Assembly (NCBI GenBank): GCA_007258455.2 | Contig: VDFB02270651.1 | Coordinates: 489,436,711-489,500,710, forward strand | Reading direction: 5' to 3' | From: Sequoia sempervirens | Taxonomy: Eukaryota; Streptophyta; Pinopsida; Cupressales; Cupressaceae | DNA length: 64,000 bases | Shown here: piece by piece, positions 59,724 to 64,000 of the stretch | Layout: each line of letters begins with the position of its first letter | How positions within the stretch are numbered: position 1 is the first letter of the stretch | Made by a program: the position numbers and the translations under genes | Notes under the pieces: model-generated | Databases searched by the model: none | The model's input: the letters and a program-made list of their open reading frames with translations, nothing else | What the model was told of the DNA's origin: nothing

Positions 59724-61175
59724 TGTACCATAGAAAAATGGATCTTTGGACATTTTCATGGTCATTTGGGTCTTTTTCTTGTGATGCTTGGCTTATTTTT
59801 GCTTAGATTTAATGTTATAATGTGACTTATACATTCACATTAGGTCTTGAATATTCAAATTATTAAGACTTTATGATGTCTTGTGAAGGTGTTGTGAAGT
59901 GTTGTAAAAAAAATCTACTATTTTCTACACTCTTCTTATAATTCATCTAAATATCCCCTTTTTATCCCTTACCATGTCTTATTTTGAAGTGTTGTAAAGT
60001 CTTGTAACAAAATTTCACGCTTTTCTAGGCTTGTCACCACTAATTACACCTTTCCTATGCTTTATTTGGTCCCTTTATGCACTTATAGGCCTTAATTAAG
60101 TGTGTTTTTTAATATAAACCCAACAAACAACATTAAAGACAACTTAATTCTTGACATCCACTTGCATGCCTTGAGTAGGACCCATTCGCCATGGGTGGTG
60201 AATGAGTCCCTCTTAGTACAAAATTCAAAATAAATTCAAATTTCTTTCAGGTTTTTATTCATTAAGACCTTAGGTCAGCCTGTGATGTTGTATTTTCAAG
60301 AAATTAGGGCATAAGTGTGTATAAATAAGTGTTTTTCTATCCATTTCAACCCCCATTCATTCATGCATTCAATCCATCATAGAATTCAAATATTCTAGCA
60401 TCTTTAATCATTCAATAAAGCAATTATCAAGCATCTTGGAGTAGCCATTGACATATCTTCAAACTTTAACAAGGGTTTGGTCTTGTAGGCATATTTGTCA
60501 AAGAGATAGGTGTTGAAAAGTGGTCAACAAGTCATCAAAGTTACTCATGTCAACATAATTCCTAATTCAAGCTTGGAGACATCATTTAGCTCCTATTTTC
60601 TACAAATTTGGATCTGCCAACCCGACAAGAAGATAAGTACATATCTGGACCCACAAAGTCGACTTCAGAATTTGCAGATTTCTGTAGGTGGACTGATTCA
60701 CCATTAGTGGAAAATGAGTCCCACTACCAGGTTGGAAAAAGTAATTTATGAGGATTTCAGTTCCTAACATCCTGAAACCTATTTTAACAGAATTTACCAA
60801 AACTTGGACTGATTTTCCAACTGTGGCGAATGAGTGGTTATCAACAGTGATTTCTGAAACATTCCAAAACCTTCTAGTATCGACATTTTATCTCCAGCTA
60901 CACTTCATTCAATTTCATTAAGTTTTGTTTTCATTTGTGCATATCACACTATGTTTTCAAACACTTCATATTTCTTAGGTTTTACATAAATAATCAATTT
61001 TTTTCTTTAGTCCATTACACTTAGATCATTGTATTTAGGCATACTTTCATTGTACTTGCATTAGTTTGAGTGAACCACCTAGATTTTGTGTAGGATCTAT
61101 CTCTCTCCTTTAGGTGAAAAAACCTAATTGAGCAAGAGAGTCATAATATCCTAAACCACAAAAATATTTCGTTCA
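59724..61175 (+). repeat. 5' LTR of element H
   Basis: 1,452 bp, ending TTTCGTTCA before TTTTGGTGAACC. It aligns with the G LTR ('cacattaggtcttg', 'tttctaggc'). Its hairpins carry ATTC/GAAT where those of G carry ATAC/GTAT. Confidence 0.82.
60177..60836. repeat. Three inverted-repeat hairpins in the LTR of H
   Basis: 60177-60210 pairs GGACCCATTCGCC with GGTGAATGAGTCC. 60690-60722 pairs GGACTGATTCACC imperfectly with GTGGAAAATGAGTCC. 60806-60836 pairs GGACTGATTTTCCA with TGGCGAATGAGT. A fourth is in the leader at 61439-61469. Confidence 0.82.
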
Positions 61176-61635
61176 TTTTGGTGAACCTACATATTGAACA
61201 TTATCTTTATGATTTGCATCTGTATTTACATCCTAGGACTTATTGCATTAGCTTTTGCATGTTTTTTTGCATCCTAGGGTTTACAACATTGCATTAGTGA
61301 ATATCTCAGATAGATTCCATTCTTGCACTTCAAAATATTTAAAATACTAAACTTTTGCATTTGCATCCTAGTTTTGCATCAGGAAAGCATACAAATCATT
61401 TTAAATTTTCTAAAAAATCACAAAAAAAATCATCCCTAGACTCATTCACCACCCTGGGCGAATCAGTCCAGTTGCACTTTTGACACATCAATTTCTGTCA
61501 TTTTCACAATATTTTCTACATTTGTGTTCTCTATTACTACATTCCTATTTTAGTTTACATAATTTATGTTATTTGCATTTTATTATTCCTAGTTTGCATT
61601 GTATTTGCATCCACCCCACCTTTTGTGGTATTTGT
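61176..61635 (+). other. Primer site and leader of element H
   Basis: TTTTGGTGAACC, then a leader of about 450 bp with one hairpin (61439-61469). No ORF. Confidence 0.6.
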
Positions 61636-64000
61636 ATGAGTGTTTCGTGCCCTATTGATAATACTTTAGTGAGGCAAGGTTCTTGACTCATGACTTCGCC
61701 CGATAATACATTCGTTGTGGACCTTGGGTTATCTAAAGCTCCTATTCCTGGTATTGACAATGGTGCATTAGGCATGGATACTACCACCAATACACCTTTT
61801 CCTTCTGCTACAATGCATCTTGACACAAACATTAATTCTCTTATGCAAGACAAAGTAGTTAACATTCATGAAGACTTAGCACATCTCCAACATAACTTGT
61901 GTCTTGAAAAAATTTCAACCACTTCCATTCCCACTATAGACAACATCCATTGAATTCTTGAAATTGATGAAGGATTAGATGTTATGAAAAAAATTGTTGA
62001 GATATATCACAAACACCATGCTTCTTCCACCTCTAGCACATCTCAACCAACAAACACTATGGTTAGTCAAGGAGGATCTCATATTCCTCCTCCTTCAACT
62101 ATAGCATCCATACCCACCTATACCACTCCTCAAATTACAACAACCATGCAATAGGTTAGTCAAGTGATTCCTTCTTTTGCTATTCCAACTAGCATTCCTA
62201 CTTCTTTTGTGGCATCGAACGTTCCATCCTCCACCACCTTCACCCCTATTAGTGTCCCCTTCACTTGTCCTAACAATACATACACTCCATCACCATTCTC
62301 TCTTCCACCTCATACCACTTACACTGACCCTCTCATAACACAACTCTTCCACACTGTTTCTTCCATGCAACAACAAATGTCCACCATAAACCAAATCCAA
62401 AATGAACTACCCAATACTATGTCCATAGTATCCCATTATCTTTGGAAATATTAAGAACACCGATGCCACAAGGCATTGAGATGCCTAGGTTTGAGAAGTA
62501 TAGAGGTAAAGGAGATCCTACTAATCATGTCAATGCCTATACCGCCTTATGCAGTGATTTTGTTCTTGACAATAAACTGTTAGCTAAACTGTTTCCTAGG
62601 AATTTAAAGGATACTTCCTTGGAGTGGTTTTCCTCTTTACCCAATCATTCAATTCGATCATTTAATGAGCTTGTTGATGCCTTTATAAGTCACTTCCAAG
62701 TCCATATGACTCCCAAGAAGACAATGGTTGATTTAATGAGGTGCAAAAAAAATGTTGATGAAAAAGTAACTAATTTCATTTCATGTTATCAGTCATTGTA
62801 TGCTCAAGTAGATGTCAAGATTCCCGATTCACATCTCCAAAAGATGTTTATTGAAAAATTGAAAACTCACATTTAGGATAAATTGACCCTGATGAAATTT
62901 CCTTCTTTCATGCATTTATGCACAACCCTTTGTGACTATCACAACCTGGTTAGTAGTCGTGATGCAAAATCCACTTCTAGCCACACTGAGAAGTTTGAAC
63001 AATGCAACCAAAACAACTCAAAAAACTTTAGAAAACCAAATAAAGGCTTCTTATAGTTCAATCCCCCTCCTCCACAACCAACTCAACCCATTAATACTCA
63101 AGTGGCAGTCACTAAAGCAGTTGTGCCCTTTACCTATGGGGACTCAAAGAGACAATTTACCCCTCTACCTGATACCCTCCATAACACAATGAATCAACTG
63201 ATACAACAATAGATGATTACTTTGCATACAATCAAACCACTTGATCCTACCAAGCCTTTAGCCCCACCTTTAATCCAAATGCCAAAATGGACATGACACA
63301 AAAGAATGCAAGCATCTCAAACACTTAGTGCAAGACCTCATTGATTTCGGTCGTCTATCTGTTTCAAATATTGATGTTAAAGGAAATTCGTCTATTGCCC
63401 CGCCCAACTAGAATTTTCAAATTTTTACCAACACAATGCCTAAACACAATGTTTCGTTTGTCAAATCCAGTGAACCTTCAAACAATGATGTGATGAATTT
63501 CGATACAAATGATGAACAACATGATATTACTCCAAATGTTACACATGTTAATCCTATTGATGAAATGGTAATGTTATCCCTCATAATGGCCAAACTAAAA
63601 AATCTCTTGATATTACTTTTTCTTCTCACAATATACTTAAAAACCTTCCTGATGGTCCTCTTTACATAGCTGGCCGCATTTATGATAAGCCCACCAATGG
63701 GATATTAATAGATCCCGCCTGTGGTGAGAACGTGATTACAAAAGAATTTTTGGTATTACATAATCTTTATCAAGATGATTATGACAAACCAACAATATGG
63801 ATTAAAACACATCATGGTTTCACGTGCCCTACGATCGGATCAAATGTACTCCCATTATAGATAGGACCTAAAATATTGGATGTAACATTCTCTATCATTC
63901 CACAGTCAAATCAGTTTCGTCTACGGCTAGGTCATCCTTGGCTTTGCTTGATGAAAGTTGTCCCTTTAGTTGTTCACCAATGTTTGAAGTTTCCGCTAGA
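61636..64000 (+). pseudogene. Element H gag-protease, runs off the window
   Basis: The start is ATG 61636 (MSVSCPIDNTLVRQG), matched by the same N-terminus in G. A TGA at codon 18 corresponds to an Arg codon (CGA or AGA type) in G. A Pro/Ser/Thr-rich segment runs to about 62440, where the frame changes. Next is a Retrotrans_gag core (62442-62876: 'FEKYRGKGDPTNH', 'NLKDTSLEWFSSLPN', 'FQVHMTPKKTMVDLMRCKKN'), then a degraded CCHC-like part near 63280. The protease-like domain covers about 63650-64000 ('GPLYIAGRIYDKP', 'FRLRLGHPWL'). Whether RT follows lies outside the window. Confidence 0.85.

Larger units (their letters stand above)
59724..64000 (+). mobile_element. LTR element H (Gag-protease family), 5' part only
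   Basis: It begins at the 5' LTR start TGTACCATAG and continues past the window end. LTR, post-LTR TTTTGGTGAACC, leader and gag-protease are colinear with element G. The reading frame is less degraded than in G. The left flank is ATTAG; the right flank is not visible. Confidence 0.85.

Noticed and set aside
1..64000. tRNA, rRNA genes, CRISPR arrays, bacterial operons
   Set aside because: None seen; the sequence is plant nuclear DNA, and the only tRNA-related signals are retroelement primer sites.

Overview
This window is plant nuclear DNA. It is AT-rich and gene-poor, and consists mostly of LTR retrotransposons inserted into one another. The chromodomain Ty3/gypsy element, the Ty1/copia elements with initiator-Met primer sites, and the AT-rich nested layout point to a large-genome land plant. 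A gymnosperm such as a conifer is my best guess, but that is inference and not read directly from a marker.

Layout: 1-5230 holds remnants of old retroelements (a copia-type LTR at about 1026-2680 and a degraded ORF at about 2747-3800) with the first copy of a short TIR element (3803-4596). A structurally complete chromovirus occupies 5231-13019 (target duplication CATGA) and has a second TIR element inside its RNase H region. About 13825-26351 is a long Gag-protease LTR element ('F'). It carries a third TIR element (17964-23232), which is itself split by a 4.5 kb copia-type Gag-only retrotransposon (18124-22599). A minus-strand copia gag relic lies at 26660-27390.

From 28054 to 47561 there is one copia-type element ('J', target duplication GAACT). 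Its 5' LTR is interrupted by an 11.2 kb Gag-protease element ('G', 28612-39804). The 5' LTR of G is in turn interrupted by a solo LTR (29516-30769). TIR elements also sit inside G and inside J. After an AT-rich stretch comes the one clear host gene (50870-54386, minus): a spliced gene with about ten ankyrin repeats followed by a KAP-type P-loop, an architecture like animal Kidins220. Its 3' part is not visible as recognisable exons. Right of the gene are a solo LTR (57179-58787), a minus-strand coding fragment cut off by the next insertion, and the 5' half of a third Gag-protease element ('H', from 59724), which runs off the window.

Three signals stand out. (1) Five TIR elements of about 790 bp have 4-bp target duplications, and their two terminal repeats carry matching variants within each copy. 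(2) A hairpin built on GGACTCATACGCC / GGCGTATGAGTCC recurs many times in the LTRs and leaders of the G/H family, with its two arms changing together between subfamilies. (3) Several LTR elements carry no reverse transcriptase or integrase; one family instead carries an uncharacterised conserved ORF.
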